Assembly: GCA_003117195.1 (NCBI GenBank)
Contig: BDSI01000195.1
Coordinates: 62,001 to 126,000 of the forward strand
Length of the DNA stretch: 64,000 nucleotides
Reading direction: 5' to 3'
Source of the DNA: Eudorina sp. 2006-703-Eu-15
Taxonomy: Eukaryota; Chlorophyta; Chlorophyceae; Chlamydomonadales; Volvocaceae
In this document: one piece after another, positions 49,401 to 61,500 of the stretch
How the letters are laid out: every line of letters starts with the position of its first letter
Position numbering within the stretch: position 1 is the stretch's first letter
Made by a program: the position numbers and the translations under genes
The notes under the pieces: model-generated
Database searches by the model: none
What the model was told of the DNA's origin: nothing
The model's input: only the letters and a program-made list of their open reading frames with translations

Positions 49401-51229
49401 CCTACCAACTTACCAACACCTGGATGGGCTACCACCGCGCCTGCAAGCAATGAGGAGTAACCACCAAGGGAGTCAGCTCGTGCCATGAGCAAGGGGCCGA
49501 TTCGCAATCAATCACGAAGCGGCTGACGCATCACCTTGTAGGCGCGGACTGACCACCGCACCTGGCCAATCAATCCGCAACAGCAGCCACCGCGCCTGCA
49601 AGCAATAAGAAGTAACCACCAAGGGAGTCAGCTCGTGCCATAACGCGCGGGCAGATCCGTATTATCGCACAGCCACAACACCGACCTGGCCTATCACCTA
49701 TCACCATGAGCGGTCCTGCACGCAAGTACGCAAGTAAGGCGGTCAGACCACCTATCGTGGAAGGCAGTTGCACAGTGATGTAGATGCCGACGTACCGTCG
49801 AGGTAGGTCCGCAGGCGCTCTTCTGGACCAACTAACGTAAGCAGGCTCCATCTCGCGAGGGGCATCGCAGCGCACAAGGAATGGGGCGGGGGGTTAGAAG
49901 AGTGACGTGATCAAATCAAGCTCGTGGGTCTACGGCATTGTACGAAATCAATAGCAAACAACGTGAATGCGTGTGCAAAGGCTGCGCTGCGCTGTGCTGA
50001 GCTTAGCTGAACGGCGGGGCTGAGGTGGCTGCTGCGCGGAGCTGAACGGCGGGGCTGAGGTGGCTGCTGCGCGGAGCTGAAGCAATCAAGGGCGGTGCTG
50101 CAAGACGACGCGGGACCGTGCGAAGGATGATTCCCCGAGCCCAACCCAGTTACCCAATCCATCCCTGGGCCCGACCCAACGAGCGACCCGGCACATACAT
50201 GATCCCGAGCCCAGCCCATTTAGCCCAATCGTCACCTACCGGATGCGGGATCTCGTGAAGGTGCACAGCATGGGCTTTGGTCTTGGGGATAGGATGTAGG
50301 GGGATGCGTCAGCCGGTGAGTGAACGTGTTGGCAAACCCGACGGAGCGCTCCTTCCGATGAGCGATCCTGCAAGAAGCGACGCGAGGGCGGGGTCAGCGT
50401 GTATGGTGTGTGGAAAGCTGGCGTGGTAAGCTGGCGAAGCAAAACTTACCTACCAACTTACCAACACCTGGATGGGCTACCACCGCGCCTGCAAGCAATG
50501 AGGAGTAACCACCAAGGGAGTCAGCTCGTGCCATGAGCAAGGGGCCGATTCGCAATCGATCACGAAGCGGCTGACGCATCACCTTGTAGGCGCGGACTGA
50601 CCACCGCACCTGGCCAATCAATCCGCAACAGCAGCCACCGCGCCTGCAAGCAATAAGAAGTAACCACCACGGGAGTCAGCTCGTGCCATAACGCGCGGGC
50701 AGATCCGTATTATCGCACAGCCACAACACCGACCTGGCCTATCACCTATCACCATGAGCGGTCCTGCACGCAAGTACGCAAGTAAGGCGGTCAGACCACC
50801 TATCGTGGAAGGCAGTTGCACAGTGATGTAGATGCCGACGTACCGTCGAGGTAGGTCCGCAGGCGCTCTTCTGGACCAACTAACGTAAGCAGGCTCCATC
50901 TCGCGAGGGGCATCGCAGCGCACAAGGAATGGGGCGGGGGTTAGAAGAGTGACGTGATCAAATCAAGCTCGTGGGTCTACGGCATTGTACGAAATCAATA
51001 GCAAACAACGTGAATGCGTGTGCAAAGGCTGCGCTGCGCTGTGCTGAGCTTAGCTGAACGGCGGGGCTGAGGTGGCTGCTGCGCGGAGCTGAACGGCGGG
51101 GCTGAGGTGGCTGCTGCGCGGAGCTGAAGCAATCAAGGGCGGTGCTGCAAGACGACGCGGGACCGTGCGAAGGATGATTCCCCGAGCCCAACCCAGTTAC
51201 CCAATCCATCCCTGGGCCCGACACAACGA
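46436..51229. repeat. Satellite array 3, unit about 1,050 bp, five units
   Basis: Anchors at about 46,931, 47,981, 49,030, 50,083 and 51,130. The first unit and the last two match the first and last two units of array 2 variant by variant, so arrays 2 and 3 differ mainly by gain or loss of internal units. Confidence 0.95.
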
Positions 51230-53298
51230 ACGGCCCCGCGCATGATCCCTCCCTCCGCTCAACCCAACGAACGGCCCCGCGCATGATCCCTCCCGCCCTC
51301 CGCTCAACTCAACCAACGGCCCCGCGCATGATGATCCCGAGGGAACAGATCCCTATCGTCACCTACCGGATGCGGGATCTCGTGACGGCAAAGGCGCATT
51401 CCGTCGACGGCGGTCTTCGACACATTTTCACGGTTCTTGTTGAGGAAGCTTCGCTGGTCACTCGGGTCTGTGTGTGCGGGGAAGGAAAAGCGCGGCGGGA
51501 TAAGAGGTTGACGATAAGAGGTACTTCGAAGCGCAATGTGATCCCAGGTCAGTGCGCAAACCATTTCCACGCCCAGAAACATCAACACAGTCAGCAGGCA
51601 TACATGCCAAGCATGTTGCGGTCGGACGCACGTTGGTCACAATGGTCACGCCCCGTTATTGCACCAAAACGAGCTTTAAGTAACAGTCCAATAGAACGTA
51701 ATCCGCAGGCCAGCACTCACGTAAGGTTTACAGCGGCGCTTGCAACTTCGCTGTCGACAGGAACCTGACCTTGATTATTCTTTGTGACATTTCTGCAGCA
51801 ACATATAATAAATGTATAGTCAAGAATCTAAAAGAGCGGCGATTCCGGCATGGCAAGGGAGCATCGACTTTGGGCTGTACCGTAAGCACTGGCGACCAGC
51901 AAACGCGTCTTGCAGACGATGAGCTCCCCTTGGACGTTGAGGCTGTTCGGCTGCGACCGAGTTAGCAGGGCTGCAACGCTCCGGGACAGTGAAAGGACAG
52001 GACTCCTAACCTTCAGCGCGATTGCAGTAAGAAAATGCTGTTCCTGCTTTGATACAGCTGCTTGATGAGAAGAAGGTGAGTTGCCGGTTTATATGGAATT
52101 AATGGCCTAGAAGTCGTACAACATGGCAAGTTCACTACTGCTGCTTTGTACATGCTTCAGGCATTGGATCTTGGTGCACAAGCCTGAGGCGGTGCTGATC
52201 AGACGGCGAAAGGTATCGTGACAAGGACCAGCTGGCTGGCCATCGTCCCTAAAACCGAAGAAAAGTTCCGAGCGACGCCTCGGTCGTGGCCGGCCAGTTC
52301 TGATTCTCATTGTGATGACGTTCAGTCACATTGCGCGAGAAGTTTGCGGAGCTCCGCTGGAGGTAGTGGCTGCAATTACTGCAAAGCGCTCTACCAGCCC
52401 TGTCGACTACCGAAGTTATGTTCGTATGGTATTTCAGTTGCATCGCTACATCCGTGCAATATGCGCTGTGAGCCTTGCATGGCACCCTTCCGCGGTGGGA
52501 TGGACGATGGTGTCGGGCATGCAAGCCGCCGCTAGGTGAATGGCAATTCGCGAACTTCGAATGCCCAGACAAGGTCGTAAGAGAATCTTTCTGTGGAATC
52601 CGGAGTTCATTTTGGCGAATTTGTGTCGAGGTGTCACATGCTACATATATACGTTTGGGCCGACAATTGGCCGGGACGCAGCACAGCACGGCGCCTCCGC
52701 GCGCGTCTTACAAATAAACTAGGCTGCTCCAACTGGTCGTCCGACGCCGCGCGGGTACACCCCCGCACCTCCCACACTGAGAGGGGCAGGGAGGGGCGGC
52801 CCCCCACACGGCTTGATCCTGCCACGACACACCAGTTCGAAGCCTGCTCACCAACTCTACAAACACCAATTGGACACCTGCCAAAGAGCTGCGCAGGACT
52901 ACTGAAAGCCCACTACGCCGACTACACAACTACCAAAAGCGCGAACGAACCTGCTACGGTAGCCAGCGCCTTCCCCTCCCCCCCAGGAATGGGAGGCGCA
53001 CTAAACTACCCACCACACACCACGCCACCAGCAATCGCCACCGCGACAACCCGGAAGGTGAACAGAATGTGGGGGGAAACGTCCGAGACTGCGCGCGACG
53101 TGGACGTTCGCGGGCCCCCAGGCCCAAAGGGCAGCGCCCTCTCCCGCTCGCCCAGTCCCACGAGGGTAGGCCGTCCCGCGGTCTGATCCCCTCGGGTCCC
53201 TCCCCGGGACCCGGAGGGCGCGACACACACCCTCACCCATCCCGCTACATGGCTTCGACCACCCGGAAGCGAGCCTACACCGCCGACAGCGCACATGT
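51230..53298. repeat. A block, copy 3
   Basis: Near-identical to copy 1 with a few substitutions. It starts with the roughly 40-bp junction repeats (51,230-51,335) and ends at the left SINE target-site duplication. Confidence 0.87.
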
Positions 53299-53667
53299 AC
53301 CGTAGTACCGTAGTACCGTTACAGTGTGCCGGGCCCTGTCTAAGGGTTTATGTCGCAGTTTTATATGATGCTATAGGACACCTTCAACCATCATCACACC
53401 GAACCTACGCCATACGAACCGAGAGTCCAAGGCGGTTGATCCTGCCAACTAAGGATCCCACCTCATCCATTCACCCGCACATCCGTAGAGACAGAGGGTT
53501 CAGCAATCGCCACCGATCTAGCGTGCGAATCTCAATCCATCAACTGTGATCTCAACTCCACATCTCAGCAGCTAGCCATAATCTCATGCTCCCGAACAAT
53601 GTCGGGGGTCACCCTGGGACTCGAACCCAGGACCTTAAACCGCCTAACCGCGGTAGTGTCACCTGAC
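53299..53667 (-). mobile_element. tRNA-related SINE with 9-bp target-site duplication
   Basis: A 369-bp insertion flanked by CGCACATGT at 53,290-53,298 and 53,668-53,676. The uninterrupted site is at 26,633-26,641 in MU1. On the minus strand it begins with a tRNA-like head: a D-arm-like GCGGTTAGGCGG, then a perfect pol III B box GGTTCGAGTCC (53,627-53,617) inside a T-arm hairpin CTGGG/CCCAG. It ends in tandem GGTACTAC units. No coding capacity. Chlamydomonas is known to carry tRNA-derived SINEs; membership of a named family cannot be judged here. Confidence 0.75.
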
Positions 53668-53669
53668 CG

Positions 53670-53830
53670 CACATGTGAAAACACTGCATGGGACCGCCAG
53701 CGGCCATGCTGTTGAATGTCGTCCTTGCTGGCGCCGGCGTTAGCAGCGGCCGTGGCACCGCCCTTCCGCAGGCTGTGCGAAGAAATGCGCTGTAAGTCCG
53801 TCGACCTCAAAACCCCGGGACGCGAAGGGG
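53670..53830 (-). pseudogene. Tyrosine recombinase C-terminal relic, MU3
   Basis: Longest uninterrupted version: RPGVLRSTDLQ, then HSLRKGGATAAANAG and DDIQQHGRW, open upstream into B-block sequence without the MU1 insertion. The tyrosine position is again His, and the SINE has inserted at that codon. No intact enzyme. Confidence 0.65.
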
Positions 53831-55116
53831 TCAAAGTGGGTCTGGAAAAGGGTTGTGCAAACAGTGCACGGCGATGATACCGCGGGTCCCCGTCTAGTCC
53901 ACGCTGTTTGTGGTGGTGAAAACCACCGGTTGAGCACTGACGCCCATCCAGCCTGCCAGTCCACAGTTCTGACACTCGCCCTAGCAAAATGCGGTCGCAC
54001 AACCTTGATGATCGGCACAGGCCGAGGCGAGTCCCACAAAGAGGCCTGCACACCGCCCAGCACAATAGCGCCAGCTCTCTCTGCCGCATCATTCCCTTGC
54101 CCCTCAGCCAGCACGCCCCCAGACAGCTGCAAGGGCGAGGTGCGCAGGCCTCCCGCCTCCACCGCCGCACCTGGCCCACGGGTCCGCCGCACCCCCGCGT
54201 ATCCGTGCTCGCAAACAACAATTTCGGCGCCCTTCCACCGGGACCGGGTGTTCCAACGGGCCCAGATAGCTCGTAGGCGCCTATTGCTGACGGGACCTGG
54301 AGAGGGTTGCGGACTGCCAGCTGCGTTGGGGCGCCTCTCTGGATGCAGCTGCGTGGATCCGTGGCTGAGGGCTGCGGAGCCCTCCCTGTTGCCACATCGG
54401 GACGAGGACCTGTCGTCCTTCGGGCGCTGCGCCCTCCAGCTGACCAGGACCCCTGCACCTCCGCGGGTCCCAAGCAGCACTGATGTGTCATGCATGTACC
54501 GCCCTCCCAACTCCCGCAGCACCGGCCCCCCCCCACGTCCCGCAGCTGTGTGTTACAGCCGCAACCCAAGATGCCCGACAGCTCCAGGGGAATGTCCTTC
54601 TCTGCAGGGTTGCTTGGGCAGTGCCTCCAAACACACCGTTGCCGCGTCGGCGAGGGAGATGGACCCAGCTGCTGCCATGACGTCGCACAGGCCTGCAGAT
54701 GTGCAGAGGGGGGAGGAGGAAGGGGGAAGGCGGACGGGGGGGATGGCGGAGGCAACATACGCGCGCCAAGCGATGTTCGACAAGCCGTCCACAACCACGT
54801 GGGGTAGCAATCACGCGAAACAACGATGACGAGTCTCCTTCCCTCACGGGAAGTGCTCAGAGCTCTGTTTCTGAAGTGCTACTCGGTGGGATGTCTCAGC
54901 CCGCCCTTACCCAGCCGCGCATAGGGCTCCTCCCCAGCCCGCTCCAAATCGGCCATGCATAGGCGTCCTCCCTAGCCCGCCCCAACGCTGTCACGCATAG
55001 CCTTGCTCCCCAAGCCGCCCCAGCCCGGCCACGCATCGTCCTTGTCCAACCCAACCTGCTTAACCTCCTGAGCCTCCCCTGGCCTCGGCGGGCTCCAGCA
55101 GGTAGGACCGTGTGTC

Positions 55117-55657
55117 CAGCGGCTCCACCAGCGGCTCCCCCAGCGGCTCCCCCAGCGGCTCCCCAGCGGCTCCCCCAGCGGCTCCCTCCACCAGCGGCTT
55201 CCCCAGCGGCTCCCCCAGCGGCTCCCCCAGCGGCTCCCTCCACCAGCGGCTCCCCCAGCGGCTTCCTCCCCCAGCGGCTTCCTCCCCCAGCGGCTCCCTC
55301 CCCCAGCGGCTCCCTCCACCAGCGGCTCCCCAGCGGCTCCCTCCACCAGCGGCTCCACCAGCGGCTCCCTCCCCAGCGGCTCCCCAGCGGCTCCCCAGCG
55401 GCTCCCCCAGCGGCTCCCTCCACCAGCGGCTCCCGCCACCAGCGGCTCCCTCCACCAGCGGCTCCCCCAGCGGCTCCCTCCACCAGCGGCTCCACCAGCG
55501 GCTCCCTCCCCCAGCGGCTCCCCCAGCGGCTCCCCCAGCGGCTCCCCCAGCGGCTCCCTCCACCAGCGGCTCCCGCCACCAGCGGCTCCACCAGCGGCTC
55601 CCTCCACCAGCGGCTCCCTCCACCAGCGGCTCCCTCCACCAGCGGCTCCACCAGCGG
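55117..55657. repeat. Minisatellite 1, MU3
   Basis: CAGCGGCTCCCTCCAC family with many 12-bp CAGCGGCTCCCC units. Length and unit order differ from the other copies. Confidence 0.93.
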
Positions 55658-57253
55658 GGGCCCGCCGTCGTGCAGGCGAACACCAGGGCCGCGGACCGTG
55701 ACCGAATCCGCGAAAGGCCCACCGGGGCCTGCTTGAATGCGGAGGACACCACACCGGAGCCACACAGGAGAGGCAGTGCAGTCGCGAATCAGCGGCGGCT
55801 AAGCGCCGCGGAGGTGCCGACGCCGGCTTGTTAAGCGGCCAGGTAGGCCGACAGGGAATGCTGCGCCACTGCCCGCCACTGCCCACCACCACAATTGCAA
55901 CACCAGGCCGTAGCCGACGCCTGGGCGCTGTGGGAGGCTGCGGCCGCTCCGGACGTTGCGGTGGCCAGGGCAGGTGCACACACGTGTGTGAAGCAATGAC
56001 AGGACCGTGCGAGGTGACGTAAGCGTTCGATCCGAAAGCGCGTCACCACTCCCGCTTGGAGGCGCCACTGTTTGCTTTCCAAAGGCACCTATGGCCAAGA
56101 GCGGCACCATCGGCACCGCGCGGCCTCCCCCTTCCGCCTCCTCCAGCTCTACCTACTCACCGCGCCTTCACTGACTCTGTGTAGCCGCTCGTACTCGTCC
56201 ACGGACCGGCACTCCGCCATCTTCTTCATCTGGCTGCGGAGACACATGAAGCGCAACAGGTGGCGACACAAGCGGGGCCATGTTGGTGCCGAGTCATGTT
56301 CCGCGGCACGCCAGCCCGGGGCGGAAGCGACATTACCCAGGACCGATATTGTTGATAAGCCCCAAACCAGCCGGGGTCCAGCCCGCCCAATCGTACGCAA
56401 GGTTGGGCACCCCAGGCGATGACTGTCTACCAAGATCGTTGATTGTCCCCCACACCGAACTGCGGACAGCGTTTGCCGACCCAGTCCCCCGAGGCTGGGT
56501 CAACCGAGGCGCGTCAACAAGTCCAACATGACAGATGAAAGAAGATTGCCCCGCGTTGAAAATGTCGGAGGTTAGGGTTGCGGTCCAGCACAACCCACTG
56601 GCCGGGACCGCCGCTTCCCAGGAGCGCCCTTGTGGCATTCAATTCGTCGTGGCATTCAAGGTGCTTACACATGATTGATTCCGGTCACTGGCAACAGGCG
56701 GATGCGCTCCGGGTGCGCTGCAGGGGGCCCTTGTACGTCCACACACCGCCAGTTCCTTCCCAGCTGCCGGCTATTCCGTACATCCGTACACTTACTTGCT
56801 GATGAGCTGCTCGCCGCCGCCTCCTGTCCGCGCCCCGGTGGCCATGCCCCGGCCCTCCGATCCCTCCTCCTTGTCCGGTGAGCCCGGCGCGCTGGAGCTA
56901 CCGCGCCCGCCTGAGGCTCTTCCTGCTGCTGCGGCCCCGCTGGGGCCCCGCCGGGGCGCCCCGACACGTTCTCCGCGCTGACGCCCTTCCGGGGACTGGG
57001 CGCCGACGCCCTGCCGGGGACTGGGCGACGTCCCTGTGCCGGCAGTAGACCACACAAAAGCATCTCAAGGAAAGGGGGACAAAGCGTGTTAGGAGACAAA
57101 CACGTACGGGAAATATCACATGCTAAAACGGGGCGAGTTGGGATGCAGGCCCTGCGGAGGAGCTTGCCACGTCGTCCCCGGAGCCGATAGTCATGCGACC
57201 CGCCGAGCCCGCCGGTAACCAATGTGCCGCACGCACGGATCTCGTCGGACACC

Positions 57254-57367
57254 ACGAGGGACCCGAGGGACACGGGGCCCACGAGGGACAAGACGGACAC
57301 GGGGGAACCGAGGGACCCGAGGGACAAGAGGGACACAAGGGATGCGAGGGACACGGGGGACATTCCT
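57254..57367. repeat. 18-bp minisatellite, MU3
   Basis: Same tract as 15,228-15,345 with single substitutions. Confidence 0.85.
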
Positions 57368-58247
57368 CCATTCTGTCAGCACGGCGGCTCCGGTACCGCT
57401 CGCGGCCCGGGTCCTCCTCCCTCGCCCGGTCGCGATCGCGGCCCGGGTCCGGTCCGCCGCAACCACCACGCCTTCGGCCCTCCACGCCCCCCCGCTCCGG
57501 CGCAGTGAACCCCGCGATGCTGCGGTGGCCGCTGATGTCGCCTGCGGCCGGACCGGCAGAGGGGGCCAATGCAGTAGGAACGCGAACGAGGGAGGAGGGG
57601 CCCCACGGGCTTTTCACCCGCTGCTCGTATGATTGGCTGCTGTATGACTGAATATTACAGAGAAGCTCGGGAAGAGGTCGTTGGCGCAAATTAGGAGAGG
57701 CCCCGCAAGCACGCACGACGCCACCCATTTGCCGCGATGGCCCCACTTGATCGAAAGCCCTTCGACCGGAGGCTGCACAGCAGCGAGCTGTAACTCTTGC
57801 TGACGGAATATGCCGCGGCAGCGAACACAAGGTAGCCAATGCACAGCCATTGGGACCCTTCGCTCGGGCTTGGTGTCTCCTAGGTCTGACACCTAGCCGA
57901 AGGACCGGGTCAAGCGACTGTGGTGGCTGGCTGGGTTAGTAGGGCAGTGCGGAGTGCGCCCTGTTCGTCGCGGGTCCCGTCCCCGCAACGACGGGCAGCC
58001 GTACCTTCCTCCGACTCAGACGCTGACAGGGAGGACTTCATTGCCAGCGGACCATCGGGGTCGTTCCCCAGCGCCGCCGCCGCCGCCGCCTTCGCTTGCT
58101 GCCGCCGGAACGCCCATCAACTCCTCAGCCGGCCAGTCCACCGCCGATATGGGCGCGTGGCGCTTCGCCGGCGGCGTCCGGCCGTCGACCATACCGCCGC
58201 CGCCCCCAGCGCCGCCGCGGTCCGGCCGTCGACCATACCGCCGCCGC

Positions 58248-58310
58248 CAGCGGCTCCACCAGCGGCTCCCCCAGCGGCTCCCTCCACCATCGGCTCCCTC
58301 CACCAGCGAC

Positions 58311-58350
<40 letters not shown>

Positions 58351-58470
58351 AGCGCTCCCTCCCCAGCGGCTCCCCCAGCGGCTCCCTCCCCAGCGGCTCC
58401 CTCCCCAGCGGCTCCCTCCACCAGCGGCTCCCTCCACCAGCGGCTCCCTCCACCAGCGGCTCCCTCCACC
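58248..58470. repeat. Minisatellite 2, MU3, with C39 run
   Basis: Shorter than the MU1 and MU2 versions and interrupted by an uninterrupted run of 39 C residues at 58,312-58,350. It leads via CACCTGCAACTTACCAA repeats into array 4. Confidence 0.92.
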
Positions 58471-58536
58471 GGCGCCTCTACCGGCACCTACAAACGTACC
58501 AACACCTGCAACTTACCAACACCTGCAACTTACCAA

Positions 58537-61500
58537 CACCGCGCCTGCAAGCAATAACAAGTAACCACCAAGGGAGTCAGCTCGTGCCATAACGCGCGCG
58601 GGCAGATCCGTATTATCGCACAGCCACAACACCGACCTGGCCCATCACCTATCACCATGAGCGGCCCTGCACGCAAGTACGCAAGTCAGGCGGTCAGACC
58701 GCCTATCGTGGAAGGCAGTTGCACAGTGATGTAGATGCCGACGTACCGTCGAGGTAGGTCCGCAGGCGCTCTTCTGGACCAACTAACGTAAGCAGGCTCC
58801 ATCTCGCGAGGGGCATCGCAGCGCACAAGGAATGGGGCGGGGGGTTAGAAGAGTGACGTGATCAAATCAAGCTCGTGGGTCTACGGCATTGTACGAAATC
58901 AATAGCAAACAACGTGAATGCGTGTGCAAAGGCTGCGCTGCGCTGTGCTGAGCTTAGCTGAACGGCGGGGCTGAGGTGGCTGCTGCGCGGAGCTGAACGG
59001 CGGGGCTGAGGTGGCTGCTGCGCGGAGCTGAAGCAATCAAGGGCGGTGCTGCAAGACGACGCGGGACCGTGCGAAGGATGATTCCCCGAGCCCAACCCAG
59101 TTACCCAATCCATCCCTGGACCCGACCCAACGAGCGACCCGGCACATACATGATCCCGAGCCCAGCCCATTTAGCCCAATCGTCACCTTCCGGATGCGGG
59201 ATCTCGTGAAGGTGCACAGCATGGGCTTTGGTCTTGGGGATAGGATGTAGGGGGATGCGTCAGGCGGTGAGTGAACGTGTTGGCAAACCCGACGGATCGC
59301 TCCTTCCGATGAGCGATCCTGCAAGAAGCGACGCGAGGGCGGGGTCAGCGTGTATGGTGTGTGGAAAGCTGGCGTGGTAAGCTGGCGAAGCAAAACTTAC
59401 CTACCAACTTACCAACACCTGGATGGGCTACCACCGCGCCTGCAAGCAATGAGGAGTAACCACCAAGGGAGTCAGCTCGTGCCATGAGCAAGGGGCCGAT
59501 TCGCAATCGATCACGAAGCGGCTGACGCATCACCTTGTAGGCGCGGACTGACCACCGCACCTGGCCAATCAATCCGCAACAGCAGCCACCGCGCCTGCAA
59601 GCAATGAGGAGTAACCACCAAGGGAGTCAGCTCGTGCCATAACGCGCGGGCAGATCCGTATTATCGCACAGCCACAACACCGACCTGGCCCATCACCTAT
59701 CACCATGAGCGGCCCTGCACGCAAGTACGCAAGTCAGGCGGTCAGACCGCCTATCGTGGAAGGCAGTTGCACAGTGATGTAGATGCCGACGTACCGTCGA
59801 GATAGGTCCGCAGGCGCGCTTCTGGACCAACTAACGTAAGCAGGCTCCATCTCGCGAGGGGCATCGCAGCGCACAAGGAATGGGGCGGGGGGTTAGAAGA
59901 GTGACGTGATCAAATCAAGCTCGTGGGTCTACGGCATTGTACGAAATCAATAGCAAACAACGTGAATGCGTGTGCAAAGGCTGCGCTGCGCTGTGCTGAG
60001 CTTAGCTGAACGGCGGCGGGGCTGAGGTGGCTGCTGCGCGGAGCTGAACGGCGGGGCTGAGGTGGCTGCTGCGCGGAGCTGAAGCAATCAAGGGCGGTGC
60101 TGCAAGACGACGCGGGACCGTGCGAAGGATGATTCCCCGAGCCCAACCCAGTTACCCAATCCATCCCTGGGCCCGACCCAACGAGCGACCCGGCACATAC
60201 ATGATCCCGAGCCCAGCCCATTTAGCCCAATCGTCACCTACCGGATGCGGGATCTCGTGAAGGTGCACAGCATGGGCTTTGGTCTTGGGGATAGGATGTA
60301 GGGGGATGCGTCAGCCGGTGAGTGAACGTGTTGGCAAACCCGACGGAGCGCTCCTTCCGATGAGCGATCCTGCAAGAAGCGACGCAAGGGCGGGGTCAGC
60401 GTGTATGGTGTGTGGAAAGCTGGCGTGGAAAGCTGGCGATGCAAAACTTACCTACCAACTTACCAACACCTGGACCGCGCCTGCAAGCAATGAGGAGTAA
60501 CCACCAAGGGAGTCAGCTCGTGCCATGAGCAAGGGGCCGATTCGCAATCGATCACGAAGCGGCTGACTCATCACCTTGCAGGTAGGCGCGGACTGACCAC
60601 CACACCTGGCCAATCAATCCGCAACAGCAGCCACCGCGCCTGCAAGCAATAAGAAGTAACCACCAAGGGAGTCAGCTCGTGCCATAACGCGCGGGCAGAC
60701 CCGTATTATCGCACAGCCACAACACCGACCTGGCCCATCACCTATCACCATGAGCGGTCCTGCACGCAAGTACGCAAGTAAGGCGGTCAGACCGCCTATC
60801 GTGGAAGGCAGTTGCACAGTGATGTAGATGCCGACGTACCGTCGAGGTAGGTCCGCAGGCGCTCTTCTGGACCAACTAACATAAGCAGGCTCCATCTCGC
60901 GAGGGGCATCGCAGCGCACAAGGAATGGGGCAGGGGGTTAGAAGAGTGACGTGATCAAATCAAGCTCGTGGGTCTACGGCATTGTACGAAATCAATAGCA
61001 AACAACGTGAATGCGTGTGCAAAGCAAGGCTGCGCTGCGCTGTGCTGAGCTTAGCTGAACGGCGGCGGGGCTGAGGTGGCTGCTGCGCGGAGCTGAACGG
61101 CGGGGCTTGAGGTGGCTGCTGCGCGGAGCTGAAGCAATCAAGGGCGGTGCTGCAAGACGACGCGGGACCGTGCGAAGGATGATTCCCCGAGCCCAACCCA
61201 GTTACCCAATCCATCCCTGGGCCCGACCCAACGAGCGACCCGGCACATACATGATCCCGAGCCCAGCCCATTTAGCCCAATCGTCACCTTCCGGATGCGG
61301 GATCTCGTGAAGGTGCACACCATGGGCTTGGGTCTTGGGGATAGGATGTAGGGGGATGCGTCAGGCGGTGAGTGAACGTGTTGGCAAACCCGACGGATCG
61401 CTCCTTCCGATGAGCGATCCTGCAAGAAGCGACGCGAGGGCGGGGTCAGCGTGTATGGTGTGTGGAAAGCTGGCGTGGAAAGCTGGCGATGCAAAACTTA

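Larger units (their letters stand above)
53831..58244. repeat. B block, copy 3
   Basis: Full-length direct repeat of copies 0 and 1. It shares several substitutions with MU2 (for example GACGCCCATCC and CGTATCCGTGCTCGC) and is therefore its closest relative. Confidence 0.88.

Noticed and set aside
53420..53450. GGTTGATCCTGCCA inside the SINE, identical to the universal 5' end motif of small-subunit rRNA
   Set aside because: Only these 14 bases match. The sequence on either side is not rRNA. A similar CTTGATCCTGCCA occurs by chance at 26,151.
53595..53667. Possible functional tRNA gene
   Set aside because: The T-arm and B box are good, but the acceptor strands pair poorly, no proper anticodon arm forms, and the segment is the head of a longer insertion with target duplications. 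SINE is the better call.
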